From: 67-14 sp020438345
Lineage (GTDB): Bacteria > Actinomycetota > Thermoleophilia > Solirubrobacterales > 70-9
Length of the DNA stretch: 64,000 nucleotides
Assembly (NCBI GenBank): GCA_937872475.1
Contig: CALMSY010000004.1
Location: forward strand, 54,172 to 118,171
Reading direction: 5' to 3'
Made by a program: the position numbers and the translations under genes
Part shown: piece by piece, positions 48,582 through 56,555 of the stretch
How the letters are laid out: each line of letters opens with the position of its first letter
How positions within the stretch are numbered: position 1 is the first letter of the stretch
The notes under the pieces: generated by a model
Told to the model about the DNA's origin: nothing
The model's input: the letters and a program-made list of their open reading frames with translations, nothing else
The model's database searches: none

Positions 48582-49526
48582 TTGGATTTCTCGATCGCAA
48601 TTCTGATCTTCGGCTTCGGCATCGGAGTCCTCGTCGGCATGACCGGCATGGGTGGCGGTGCCCTGATGACACCTCTCCTGATCCTGCTTTTCGGGGTCTC
48701 TCCAACCACCGCGATCGGCACCGACATCCTCTACGCCGCAATCACCAAGACGGTTGGTGGCTGGCGTCACTTCAAGATGAAGACGGTCAACATGGGTCTC
48801 GTCTTCTGGCTCGCCGTTGGTTCGGTTCCTTCCGCGATCTTCGGGGTTCAGCTCGTCTCCTGGCTGCAGGACAGCCTCGGCGAAGAGAAACTTGACTCAC
48901 TGGTCTACGCGGTCCTCGGCGGGACCTTGCTCATGGTCGGCATCATCACCCTGGCCCGGGCCCTGATCCTTGCCCGCACGCTGAACGAGCGGGAAGATTT
49001 CAAGATCGAACTCCGTCACAAGGTCGCTGCGGTCACCATCGGTGTGACCACCGGCTTCGTGATTGGTGTGACCTCGGCCGGTTCCGGCACCGTGATTGCC
49101 GTTCTGCTCATCGCGGTCTTCCGCCTCGCTCCGAAGAAGGTGGTTGGAACCGATGTTTTCCATGCCGCAATCGTCCTCTGGGCGGCGGGAATAGCCCATT
49201 TCGGTCATGGCAATGTGGACCTCGGGCTGGTCGGGAACATCCTGCTTGGTTCGGTTCCCGGCGTGGTCGTCGGGGCCGCCCTGATGGGCCGCATCAATCA
49301 GGATTCGATCCGGATAGCTCTCGGGATCGTGCTGATCCTTTCAGGCATCTTCACCGTCCAGAAGGGTGATCCGGTGGTCTGGCCGATAGCCGCCCTGGTG
49401 GCCGGACTCGGATTCACGCTCATCCTCATGGCACCCCGCTGGTACCAGCACTTCCGTCCGCCGGAAGCGATCGAAGCAGAAAAAGAAGCGGCAGCCCGGA
49501 AAGGGCTTGTCGACCCTGAAGGTTGA
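48582..49526 (+). CDS. TauE/SafE-family sulfite/sulfur-compound exporter
   Basis: 314 residues, eight membrane segments. It has the two family repeats: GVLVGMTGMGGGALMTPLLILLFGVSPTTAIGTDIL near the start and GFVIGVTSAGSGTVIAVLL...PKKVVGTDVFHA in the middle. Members export sulfite, sulfoacetate or organosulfur anions. TTG 48582 is the only start that keeps the first helix; its Shine-Dalgarno is weak, and the leader is about 60-70 nt. An Rrf2 regulator follows 12 nt downstream. Confidence 0.9.
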   Translation: MDFSIAILIFGFGIGVLVGMTGMGGGALMTPLLILLFGVSPTTAIGTDILYAAITKTVGGWRHFKMKTVNMGLVFWLAVGSVPSAIFGVQLVSWLQDSLGEEKLDSLVYAVLGGTLLMVGIITLARALILARTLNEREDFKIELRHKVAAVTIGVTTGFVIGVTSAGSGTVIAVLLIAVFRLAPKKVVGTDVFHAAIVLWAAGIAHFGHGNVDLGLVGNILLGSVPGVVVGAALMGRINQDSIRIALGIVLILSGIFTVQKGDPVVWPIAALVAGLGFTLILMAPRWYQHFRPPEAIEAEKEAAARKGLVDPEG

Positions 49527-49536
49527 TTTACTAGAC
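49527..49536 (+). promoter_or_regulatory. TTTACTARAC motif overlapping the Rrf2 promoter
   Basis: TTTACTAGAC ends 2 nt before ATG 49539 and contains a possible -10 (TAGACC, 49532-49537). It matches the motif at 48509-48518 in nine of ten bases. Position over the start of an Rrf2 gene fits autoregulation. Confidence 0.45.
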
Positions 49537-49538
49537 CC

Positions 49539-49994
49539 ATGCGCGTCTCCGCAAAGGCCGATTATGCAGTTCGGGCAGTAGCTGAACTGGCCGCCTCCCC
49601 CGACGGCCCGGTCAAGGGAGAACGGCTGGCGGATTCCCAGGACATCCCGCTTCAGTTCCTCGAACACATCCTGCTTGACCTGAAACATTCCGGGATCGTT
49701 CGGGCCCGCCGGGGAGCGAAGGGTGGCTATTGGCTTGCCAAGCCGGCCGACGAGGTCTCAATCGCCGATGTGATCCGGGCCGTTGAAGGACCGATCGCCA
49801 ATGTCCAGTCGGCTCCCCCGGAGTCGATTTCCTACAAGGGCAGCGCCAGGGAACTCCAGAACGTCTGGATCGCGGTCCGGGCGAGCCTGCGCGATGTACT
49901 CGAATCAACCAGTCTCGCCGATCTTGTTTCCGGTGACCTGCCCGCCAATGTGCGGGACCTTGCGGACGACAAGGACGCCTGGGCTCCACGCTGA
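49539..49994 (+). CDS. Rrf2-family regulator without cluster cysteines
   Basis: 151 residues: MRVSAKADYAVRAVAELAA opening, IPLQFLEHILLDLKHSGIVRARRGAKGGYWLA (recognition helix and wing) and SIADVIRAVEGP, all typical Rrf2. It contains no cysteine, so it cannot ligate an Fe-S cluster as IscR or NsrR do. The cluster-free CymR group controls sulfur/cysteine metabolism, which agrees with its position after a TauE/SafE exporter gene. Possible autoregulatory motif at 49527. Confidence 0.9.
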   Translation: MRVSAKADYAVRAVAELAASPDGPVKGERLADSQDIPLQFLEHILLDLKHSGIVRARRGAKGGYWLAKPADEVSIADVIRAVEGPIANVQSAPPESISYKGSARELQNVWIAVRASLRDVLESTSLADLVSGDLPANVRDLADDKDAWAPR

Positions 49995-50036
49995 GGTTCC
50001 CCTGCGCGGGTTGGTTCCGCCCCGATTCACAGTTCG

Positions 50037-50067
50037 TTGACGCATCTGCTGCCCTGACCGGTACCCT
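50037..50067 (+). promoter_or_regulatory. Probable promoter of the phoX-like gene
   Basis: TTGACG (50037-50042) and TACCCT (50062-50067) are 19 bp apart, slightly long. The predicted transcript has a leader of about 30 nt with AGGGAG (50091-50096) before ATG 50102. This gene is therefore one of the few here with a conventional leader. Confidence 0.45.
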
Positions 50068-50101
50068 CTCCTCAGGGAGCAAGCAATTTCAGGGAGTGGA
50101 T

Positions 50102-51754
50102 ATGTCGGATGAAGTAACTGAGACTGGTGGTCTGACCAGGCGCGACGCGCTGCGGGCCGGAGCTGGAGCTGCGGGCGGGCTGGCTTTTGCCAGCGGACTG
50201 CTCGGGAATGCGCTCGACGCCATGGCCGCACCGGCGGTTGTGGGCGCGGGGCCTTACGGGCCTCTCGGATCACCGGACGCGAACGGACTGAGGCTGCCGG
50301 CCGGGTTCACCTCCCGGGTGATCGCCCGTTCGACTGTTGACATCGGTCCGCGGCCATACAACTTTCACATCCTGCCCGACGGCATGGGTGCCTACAAGAC
50401 AGATGACGGCGGCTTCATCCTCACCTCGAACAGCGAGGCACCGTACTTCGAAGGCATCGCCGACATCGGCACCGGAGCGATCCGTTTCGACAGCAACTTC
50501 AACGTGACCGATGCCTACCCGATCCTCAAGCGAACCCACATCAACTGTGCGGGTGGCGTCACTCCGTGGAAGACCTGGCTTTCCTGTGAGGAGATCGATG
50601 AAGGCAAGGTTTTCGAATGCGACCCCTGGGGCCAGAAGACCTGGAACGGTGAAACCCAGATCGCCCACCCTGCGATGGGTGTCTTCAAGCATGAAGCCTG
50701 TTGCGTCGATCCGGCCGGCAAGCAGGTGTATCTGACCGAGGACGTGGGTAACGGCTGCCTCTACCGCTTCACTCCGACCAGTTACCCGGATCTCCAGGCC
50801 GGCAAGCTCGAGGTCGCCTCGGTGCAGGAAGACGGCAAGGTCAACTGGATCGAGGTTCCCGACCCGCAGTTCACCGGCCCGGTCCCGACCCGGGAACAGG
50901 TGCCGGAGGCGACCCGTTTCCGGCGGGGTGAAGGGATGTGGTTTGACGCCGGTGTCGTGTATTTCGCGACAACCCAGGATGACCGGGTCTACGCCTACCA
51001 CCCCGAGTCCACTTTCCTGGAAGTTCTCTACGACGGGGTCGCCCTCGGTGATGACGCGCCGCTCCACGACACCGACAACGTCACAGCCTCGCCGATTTCG
51101 GGTGACCTCTACGTCTGTGAGGATCCGGGCGGGTCGGCCGATGAGGGTCTCCAGGTCTGCCTGATTTCGACCGAAGGTGAAGCTGCCGCCTTCTGCGAAG
51201 TGTCCCTGCAAGGTCATTCGAGCTCCGAGTTGACGGGTCCGGTCTTCGACCCGACCGGCCAGCGGCTTTACTTCTCCTCGCAGCGGGCACGCTTCGCCGG
51301 TGAAAGCACCGCGCTCGGGATCGTCTACGAGATCAGCGGACCGTTCCGCAAGACCCGCAAGGATCCCGATCCGGATCCGGATCCGGTCGCGGTCGACAAG
51401 GCCAAACCGAAGCTGAAGGTGCGCACCCTCGGCCGTCCCAGTCTGAAGCGTCTGATCAAGCGAGGCCAGCCTTTCAAGATCGAGGTGCGGGATGAAAGCC
51501 TGCCGGTGGCCGTGGACCTCAAACTGGTCGCTCCGATCCGCAAGGCCAGGGGTCGTGGCACGGTGGAGCTGACGCTCAGCCGCAAGAAGATTCGGATGAA
51601 CAAGTCCGGCGGCAAGCATGTCCAGATGAAGGTGGGAGACCGGGTCCGCAGGAAGCTTCGCCAACGGCAGATCGCCCAGGCGAAGCTGGTCGTTGTCGCA
51701 ACTGATGCCGCGGGTAATCGCACGAAGGTGGTCAAACCGGTCAGCTTCAGGTGA
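50102..51754 (+). CDS. Tat-exported PhoX/DUF839-family protein
   Basis: 550 residues. Tat signal with LTRRDALRAGAGAAGGLAF (about 11-29). The DUF839/PhoX propeller includes FTSRVIARST, GGVTPWKTWLSCEE, and GVFKHEACCVDPAGKQVYLTEDVGNGCLYRF, the calcium/iron-binding alkaline-phosphatase type. After residue about 415 a DPDPDPDP linker leads to a basic C-terminal module of about 130 residues (KKIRMNKSGGKHVQMKVGDRVRRK) that PhoX proteins usually lack. AGGGAG five bases before ATG. Coupled to a nuclease lipoprotein gene. Confidence 0.85.
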   Translation: MSDEVTETGGLTRRDALRAGAGAAGGLAFASGLLGNALDAMAAPAVVGAGPYGPLGSPDANGLRLPAGFTSRVIARSTVDIGPRPYNFHILPDGMGAYKTDDGGFILTSNSEAPYFEGIADIGTGAIRFDSNFNVTDAYPILKRTHINCAGGVTPWKTWLSCEEIDEGKVFECDPWGQKTWNGETQIAHPAMGVFKHEACCVDPAGKQVYLTEDVGNGCLYRFTPTSYPDLQAGKLEVASVQEDGKVNWIEVPDPQFTGPVPTREQVPEATRFRRGEGMWFDAGVVYFATTQDDRVYAYHPESTFLEVLYDGVALGDDAPLHDTDNVTASPISGDLYVCEDPGGSADEGLQVCLISTEGEAAAFCEVSLQGHSSSELTGPVFDPTGQRLYFSSQRARFAGESTALGIVYEISGPFRKTRKDPDPDPDPVAVDKAKPKLKVRTLGRPSLKRLIKRGQPFKIEVRDESLPVAVDLKLVAPIRKARGRGTVELTLSRKKIRMNKSGGKHVQMKVGDRVRRKLRQRQIAQAKLVVVATDAAGNRTKVVKPVSFR

Positions 51755-52677
51755 AGCCTGGCGGACGGCTCAGGTTCGGGGTGATTCTGGCGGTGATGGC
51801 TGGCATGGCCCCCTTCCTGGCCGGCTGTGTCGAAAGCTCCCCGGAGGTCCAGAAGGAGGGTCCGGCCGCAGGCAGGACTGGGAATCCAGGGTCGCCAGGA
51901 GCTCGGGCCGACCGAATCGCTGAGCGCAGACAGGCCAGGCTCGATGCTGCCAAGGCCAGAGCGAAAGCGAGAAAGCTGGCGCAGGCAGCCCGTGTCCGTG
52001 CCCGTGTCGCAGCCCGCAGGTCGAGGCAGGCCACCAGGCAGGCGACGATCCGGGCCCGCGAGCTTGCCCGACACGGCGGTGACGTTGACTGCGGCGCGTT
52101 CGCCAGCCAGGCCCAGGCCCAGGCTTATCTGCTGCCCGGCGACCCTTTCGGCCTCGACGGGGACGGTGATGGCGTCGCCTGTGCCTCGTTGCCCTGCCCC
52201 TGCTCGAAGGCAGCGGATGGCGGCTCGGGCGATGACGATGCGCCGACCGTGGCCGCGCCCCGCCGGTTTACAGGGAAGGTGATTTCGGTAGCGGATGGTG
52301 ACACTCTGGATGTCACCTCCCCGGCCGGGGTCACGGAGACGATCCGCATGATCGGAATCGACACTCCCGAGGTCTACGGTGGAAAGGAATGCGGCGGACC
52401 TGCTGCCTCGGCGGCGATGAAGGAACTCGCCTCCGGCCGGCATGTCACGGTCACCGCAGACCCGACCCAGGACCGCCGTGACCACTACGGCCGGTTGCTC
52501 GCCTACATCAACCGGGGCAGCCAGGATCTCGGCCTGACGCTGGTCAGGCGCGGCCTGGCCTCGGCCTACCCCTACGACGGTCCCTTCCAGCGCTATGGCC
52601 GCTACCTCCGGGCTGACAGGCAGGCCCGCAAACAGGACCGGGGAAGCTGGGCCCGATGCGATATCTCACCCGGCTAG
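51751..52677 (+). CDS. Lipoprotein nuclease: coiled-coil, Excalibur and SNase-like domains
   Basis: 308 residues in four parts: signal with lipobox FLAGC (Cys26); an Arg/Ala-rich helix (about 50-108) likely to be a coiled coil; an Excalibur calcium-binding domain ending GLDGDGDGVACASLPC (about 112-150); and a thermonuclease fold (about 170-305) with DGDT, IRMIGIDTPEVYG and DHYGRLLAY catalytic residues (Arg, Asp, Glu, Arg). It is probably a calcium-activated surface nuclease. GTG overlaps the phoX-like stop; co-expression suggests phosphate scavenging from nucleic acids. Confidence 0.88.
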   Translation: MKPGGRLRFGVILAVMAGMAPFLAGCVESSPEVQKEGPAAGRTGNPGSPGARADRIAERRQARLDAAKARAKARKLAQAARVRARVAARRSRQATRQATIRARELARHGGDVDCGAFASQAQAQAYLLPGDPFGLDGDGDGVACASLPCPCSKAADGGSGDDDAPTVAAPRRFTGKVISVADGDTLDVTSPAGVTETIRMIGIDTPEVYGGKECGGPAASAAMKELASGRHVTVTADPTQDRRDHYGRLLAYINRGSQDLGLTLVRRGLASAYPYDGPFQRYGRYLRADRQARKQDRGSWARCDISPG

Positions 52678-52706
52678 GGAGCCCGCCAGACCGGTCAGCC
52701 GCTGGC

Positions 52707-52955
52707 TCAGGACGAAAGTTCGACCAGCTTGTCGCGGGAGCTCTCTCCCAGGACGATCCGGATCCTTGATTTCGGAGTTTTGAACTCCTTTGACAGAAGC
52801 TGGATCAGAGCCTTGTTGGCTTTGCCGCCTGCCGGTGGGGCGGTGACCCGGGCCTGAAGCACCGGCTCGCCGGTGTCAGGGTCGGGCTTCCAGCCGGAGA
52901 TTTCGCTTTTTGAAGCCTTCGGCTGGAGCCGGACCCTGATTCGCCGGGAACTCAC
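52707..52955 (-). CDS. DUF167/YggU family protein
   Basis: 82 residues from GTG 52955: RIRVRLQPKASKSEISG, ARVTAPPAGGKANKALIQLLSKEF and SRIRIVLGESSRDKLVEL, the complete DUF167 pattern with the APPxxGKAN signature. The fold is known but the function is not. The start lies 14 nt after the VWA gene stop, so it ends the MoxR-VWA operon. Confidence 0.88.
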   Translation of the reverse strand: MSSRRIRVRLQPKASKSEISGWKPDPDTGEPVLQARVTAPPAGGKANKALIQLLSKEFKTPKSRIRIVLGESSRDKLVELSS

Positions 52956-52968
52956 AGAACGGGGTGAC

Positions 52969-54399
52969 TCAGTAGCGGTGACCGGAGGTGTACTTGCGGG
53001 CGGTCGACTGGCCTGCTTCCACCTTGCCGGAAGCGACCACATCGACGAACTGTTCAAGGTGCTCCGTCTTCCAGCATTCGAAGGCGCCATCGCAGAAAGG
53101 CGTATAGGCGCTCATCACCGAATCCCCGTAGTTCCAGTAGAGCTCCGGTTCAGGGTTCAGCCAGAAGGTGCGGTTGGCCCGGTCGGCAACCCGGGCGAAG
53201 ACATCCTCGGCCGGCGGTCGGCCGTTGGTCCGGGCGTCCCCCAGCACGATCACGGTTGACCGAGGACCGAGATCGGCGGAAACGTCGGTCAGGAATTCGT
53301 TCCAGACCCGGCCGTAATCGGTGTAGCCGGAAACATCCGCTACTCCCCCTGTCGAGGTGATCTTTTCAGCGATGGCGGTGAAGTCACGTTCGTCCTCGAA
53401 GACCTGGGTCACCTCGGAGATCCGCTCGATAAAGACAAAGCTGCGCAGCTTGCGAAACGAGTCATGCAGCGCATGAAGAACCGAGAGAAAGAAGGTTGAT
53501 GCCGAACTGACCGAGGTCGAGACGTCACAAAGCACATATATCTCGGGCTTGCGGGGGCGACGCGGCCTGTACCTGAGATTCAGCGGCACCCCGCCAGTCT
53601 CCAGCGAGGAACGCATCGTCCGTCTCACATCAACGGTGCGTCCCCGCTTCGCGCCACGCGGATCATGGCCCAGGGTGGCCAGGCGACGTTTCATCTGGGC
53701 GACTGCCTTGTGAACCGCTGCCAGGTCCTGTGCGCCCCGCATCGGCAAGGAGCGGTTCAGGTCCGAAAGCGGCCGGGCGGGTGGCAGTTGACCCTGGCGG
53801 GTGATCTGCTGGCGCTGGAGTTCTCTCCTCAGTTGCCGTTCGAACCGCGCGATCTGGTCACGGTCCAGCGGCTCACCTTCACCCTCGGCGTCACCACTGG
53901 AATCCGAGGAAGGAGAAATCCCCAGCCCGCGACGGATCCGCTGCATATCCACCCCGACGACCCCGCTGCTCTCGCTCTGGCGGCCAAAAGCCTCGATCGC
54001 GAGGCGAGCCAGTTCGTTCATCGCGGATTCGTCACCGTCCGCGATCGCCTGCCGGATCGCCTCCGCCAGCGCTTCCATGCCGAGCTCCTCACGTGCTCCC
54101 TCGGAGAGTTTCGCCCGATGGCCGTCGGCTCCCTCCGGTGAATGTTCAAGCGCCGCCTCCTCTGTGGCCCGGAAGAAATGACGGTCAAACACCAGATCGA
54201 AGACCTCACGGTCGCGGGGAGATTTGGCCACCGTGGTCGCCAATGCCTCTTTGAAATCGACCGGTGAAGTCCACGGCACGATCTCCAGGGCCCGGAAGGC
54301 ATCCTGAATTTCCGAAGTGCCGATCGCGACTTCCTCAGAGCGGAGTGCCTCGCAGAAGGCGAGAATCTGCTCGGTCATCCCTGAGGGCAAATCGCTCAT
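52969..54399 (-). CDS. CoxE-like von Willebrand factor A protein
   Basis: 476 residues. An N-terminal helical domain, a Glu/Ser-rich linker (about 160-185), and a C-terminal VWA domain with the metal site DVSTSVSS (about 292) and GDARTNGRP. This is the CoxE/YehP-like partner of MoxR AAA ATPases; together they mature or remodel protein complexes (for example cofactor insertion). No CO dehydrogenase genes are in the window, so the client is unknown. Its start overlaps the MoxR stop by 4 nt. Confidence 0.9.
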   Translation of the reverse strand: MSDLPSGMTEQILAFCEALRSEEVAIGTSEIQDAFRALEIVPWTSPVDFKEALATTVAKSPRDREVFDLVFDRHFFRATEEAALEHSPEGADGHRAKLSEGAREELGMEALAEAIRQAIADGDESAMNELARLAIEAFGRQSESSGVVGVDMQRIRRGLGISPSSDSSGDAEGEGEPLDRDQIARFERQLRRELQRQQITRQGQLPPARPLSDLNRSLPMRGAQDLAAVHKAVAQMKRRLATLGHDPRGAKRGRTVDVRRTMRSSLETGGVPLNLRYRPRRPRKPEIYVLCDVSTSVSSASTFFLSVLHALHDSFRKLRSFVFIERISEVTQVFEDERDFTAIAEKITSTGGVADVSGYTDYGRVWNEFLTDVSADLGPRSTVIVLGDARTNGRPPAEDVFARVADRANRTFWLNPEPELYWNYGDSVMSAYTPFCDGAFECWKTEHLEQFVDVVASGKVEAGQSTARKYTSGHRY

Positions 54400-55286
54400 C
54401 CGAGCCGGGGGACGATCTTCTCGGCGACGAGGTCGAGATCGGTGCGGTGTTTGATGATGATCGACAGCGATTCGCGGAAGGTCTTCTCGTCGATGTCATC
54501 GGCCCCCATCAGGATCAGGGTTCGGGCCCAGTCGATCGATTCGGCGATCGACGGTGGCTTCTTCAGATCGAGCTCACGCACCATGTCGATCACGTCGACC
54601 AGCCGGCCGGCCAGGGCAACATCGATCTCGGGGGCATGAAGGCGGATGATCTCGATCTCCCGTTCGCGGTTCGGATAATCCAGCCACAGGTAAAGGCAGC
54701 GGCGCTTCAGGGCTTCCGTGAGCTCACGTGAGTTGTTTGAGGTGAGCAGCACGATCGGGTGGGTGGTGGCTCCGATCCGGCCCATCTCGGGGATCGTGAT
54801 CTGGAAATCCGACAGCAGCTCAAGCAGCATCGCCTCGAATTCCTGGTCGGTCTTGTCGATTTCGTCGATCAGCAGCACGACCGGTTCCGGATTCGCGATC
54901 GCTTTCATCAGCGGGCGTTCGAGCAGGAACTCGGCGGTGAAGATTTCACCCATGTTGACAGGGTCCGAGCCGTCCTCCTTGGTGGAAGCAGTGGCCTGTA
55001 TCTGGAGAAGCTGCTTGCGGTAGTTCCACTCGTAGAGCGCTTTTGCCTCATCGAGGCCTTCGTAGCACTGGAGACGAACGAGCTCCCGGCCGGTCGCACG
55101 CGAAAGCGCCTTTGCGAGTTCGGTCTTGCCTACCCCCGCCGGACCTTCGACCAGGATCGGCTTTCCCAGCCGTTGAGCGAGGTATGAGATCAGCGCGGTC
55201 GAATCGTCGGCCAGATAGGCCGCATCGCCAAGTGCTTCGGCGACTTCGGCGGGGCTTTCGGGAAGGTTCTGGAGGGTAGCTGCCAT
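54396..55286 (-). CDS. MoxR-family AAA+ ATPase
   Basis: 296 residues: Walker A EGPAGVGKTELAK (about 48-60), CYEGLDEAKALYEWNY, Walker B VVLLIDEIDKTD, sensor region VLLTSNNSRELTEALKRRC. The EGLD and EWNY motifs are typical of MoxR proteins paired with CoxE. ATG 55286 has TATCCT on the minus strand 7 nt upstream (leaderless). It leads the MoxR-VWA-DUF167 operon and diverges from PPK2. Confidence 0.93.
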   Translation of the reverse strand: MAATLQNLPESPAEVAEALGDAAYLADDSTALISYLAQRLGKPILVEGPAGVGKTELAKALSRATGRELVRLQCYEGLDEAKALYEWNYRKQLLQIQATASTKEDGSDPVNMGEIFTAEFLLERPLMKAIANPEPVVLLIDEIDKTDQEFEAMLLELLSDFQITIPEMGRIGATTHPIVLLTSNNSRELTEALKRRCLYLWLDYPNREREIEIIRLHAPEIDVALAGRLVDVIDMVRELDLKKPPSIAESIDWARTLILMGADDIDEKTFRESLSIIIKHRTDLDLVAEKIVPRLG

Positions 55287-55337
55287 GAACTGGAGGATAC
55301 GACGACCGGTCCGCCGGTGAAGCGATAATCACTTCCA

Positions 55338-56090
55338 ATGGGACGACTTGATGAGATTGACCTGTCGCTGAAGTATTCGAAGCGGAAAGGGGAGGAGCGA
55401 CTGGCGGAAGTCCAGTCACGGCTTGCCGCCTTGCGGCTCACCCTTGGTGGCCAGATAGGTTCCGGCCGGATCGGACCACCGGTCTGCGTCATTTTCGAAG
55501 GTTGGGATGCTTCCGGCAAGGGCGGCGCGATCAAGCGGCTCGTCTTCCCTTTGGATCCGCGTCACGTTCGGGTCTCACAGTTCGCAGCGCCGACCGACGA
55601 CGAGAAGCGCCACCATTTTCTCTGGCGTTTCTGGCCGGCTTTGCCTGGCTGGGGCGGAATGGCGATATTCGATCGCTCGTGGTACGGACGGGTCCTGGTC
55701 GAGAGAGTCGAGGGATTCGCGAGCAAGAAAGAATGGAAGCGTTCCTACGATGAGATACGGAGTTTCGAGCGCGGCCTGACCGACGAAGGCACCATTCTCG
55801 TCAAGTTCTGGATGCACCTATCGGACGATGAGCAATTGAAGCGCTTCGAGTCCCGGGCCAAGGACCCTCTCAAGCAATGGAAGCTGACCGAGGAGGACTG
55901 GCGTAACCGCGAAAAGCGAACTCAGTATGAGGATGCGGTCGAGGACATGTTCGAACAGACCTCGACCGAGAACGCTCCGTGGACCGTGGTCCCGGGGGAG
56001 AACAAGCGTTATGCCCGGGTTGCGGTGATCGAGGCCGTTATCGCGGCCATGGAGCAGGGCATGCTGCGCTGGGACATCGACCTGCCCTGA
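55338..56090 (+). CDS. ppk2: Polyphosphate kinase 2
   Basis: 250 residues: Walker A EGWDASGKGGAIKR (54-67), Walker B-like FDRSWYGRVLVERVEG (111-126), and the lid with EDWRNREKRTQYEDAVEDMF. These are the PPK2 hallmarks. One PPK2 domain of this length phosphorylates nucleotides using polyphosphate. The class (NDP, NMP or both) cannot be set from motifs alone, though the size fits class I or III. GATAAT lies 8 nt before the ATG. Confidence 0.93.
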   Translation: MGRLDEIDLSLKYSKRKGEERLAEVQSRLAALRLTLGGQIGSGRIGPPVCVIFEGWDASGKGGAIKRLVFPLDPRHVRVSQFAAPTDDEKRHHFLWRFWPALPGWGGMAIFDRSWYGRVLVERVEGFASKKEWKRSYDEIRSFERGLTDEGTILVKFWMHLSDDEQLKRFESRAKDPLKQWKLTEEDWRNREKRTQYEDAVEDMFEQTSTENAPWTVVPGENKRYARVAVIEAVIAAMEQGMLRWDIDLP

Positions 56091-56144
56091 CCACTGTTCT
56101 CTGAAACGTTGTTCCGCGAATCTGGATGAATTCCGAAGCGGCGG

Positions 56145-56555
56145 TCAGTCGAGCGGTATCTCGGTGACTCTGGGCTCCGGGGATGTTTCGGGCTCAGGGG
56201 CAGGGCTATTGCCGGCCTCCGGTGAACCCGGTCCGGGCTGGCCGGTGGTCTTCTCGGTGTAGGCATCGAGGAAGGCCTTGAGGACACCCATCGCCTCATG
56301 CTGGATCGAATCGGCCTGCTGGCGGAGTTCAGGGGAGACAGTGCTGCGGAAAAGCTCGGCCGAGCGACAGATCGGGCACCACTCGAGGCAGTGATCATCG
56401 TTGCCCGTCTGGTCTCCCGGCCGGTTTCCGGTTTCGGCACCTGCCTGGCCGTCGTCACTCTCCCCGGCCGTGCGTCCGGCCGTCGATTGGGAGAACTGAC
56501 CCCAGAAGCGGTCGGCTCCTGGTGGCTTCTGGCTTTGTTCAGACTTCTGTGTCAT
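56145..56555 (-). CDS. Small CxxC protein coupled to the ArsA-like ATPase
   Basis: 136 residues from ATG 56555. A Gln/Gly/Asp-rich first half leads to CLEWCPICRSAELFR (a CxxxCxxC motif) and a helix RQQADSIQHEAMGVLKAFLDAY; the tail is Pro/Glu-rich. The motif resembles a zinc or redox site in small actinobacterial proteins found near ArsA-type ATPases. It overlaps the ATPase stop by 17 nt, so it is in the same operon. Function unknown. Confidence 0.75.
   Translation of the reverse strand: MTQKSEQSQKPPGADRFWGQFSQSTAGRTAGESDDGQAGAETGNRPGDQTGNDDHCLEWCPICRSAELFRSTVSPELRQQADSIQHEAMGVLKAFLDAYTEKTTGQPGPGSPEAGNSPAPEPETSPEPRVTEIPLD

Noticed and set aside
50270..51664. 464-codon minus-strand ORF antisense to the PhoX-like gene
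   Set aside because: A shadow of a real gene: no domain, no start signals, and the opposite strand has a Tat signal and family motifs.
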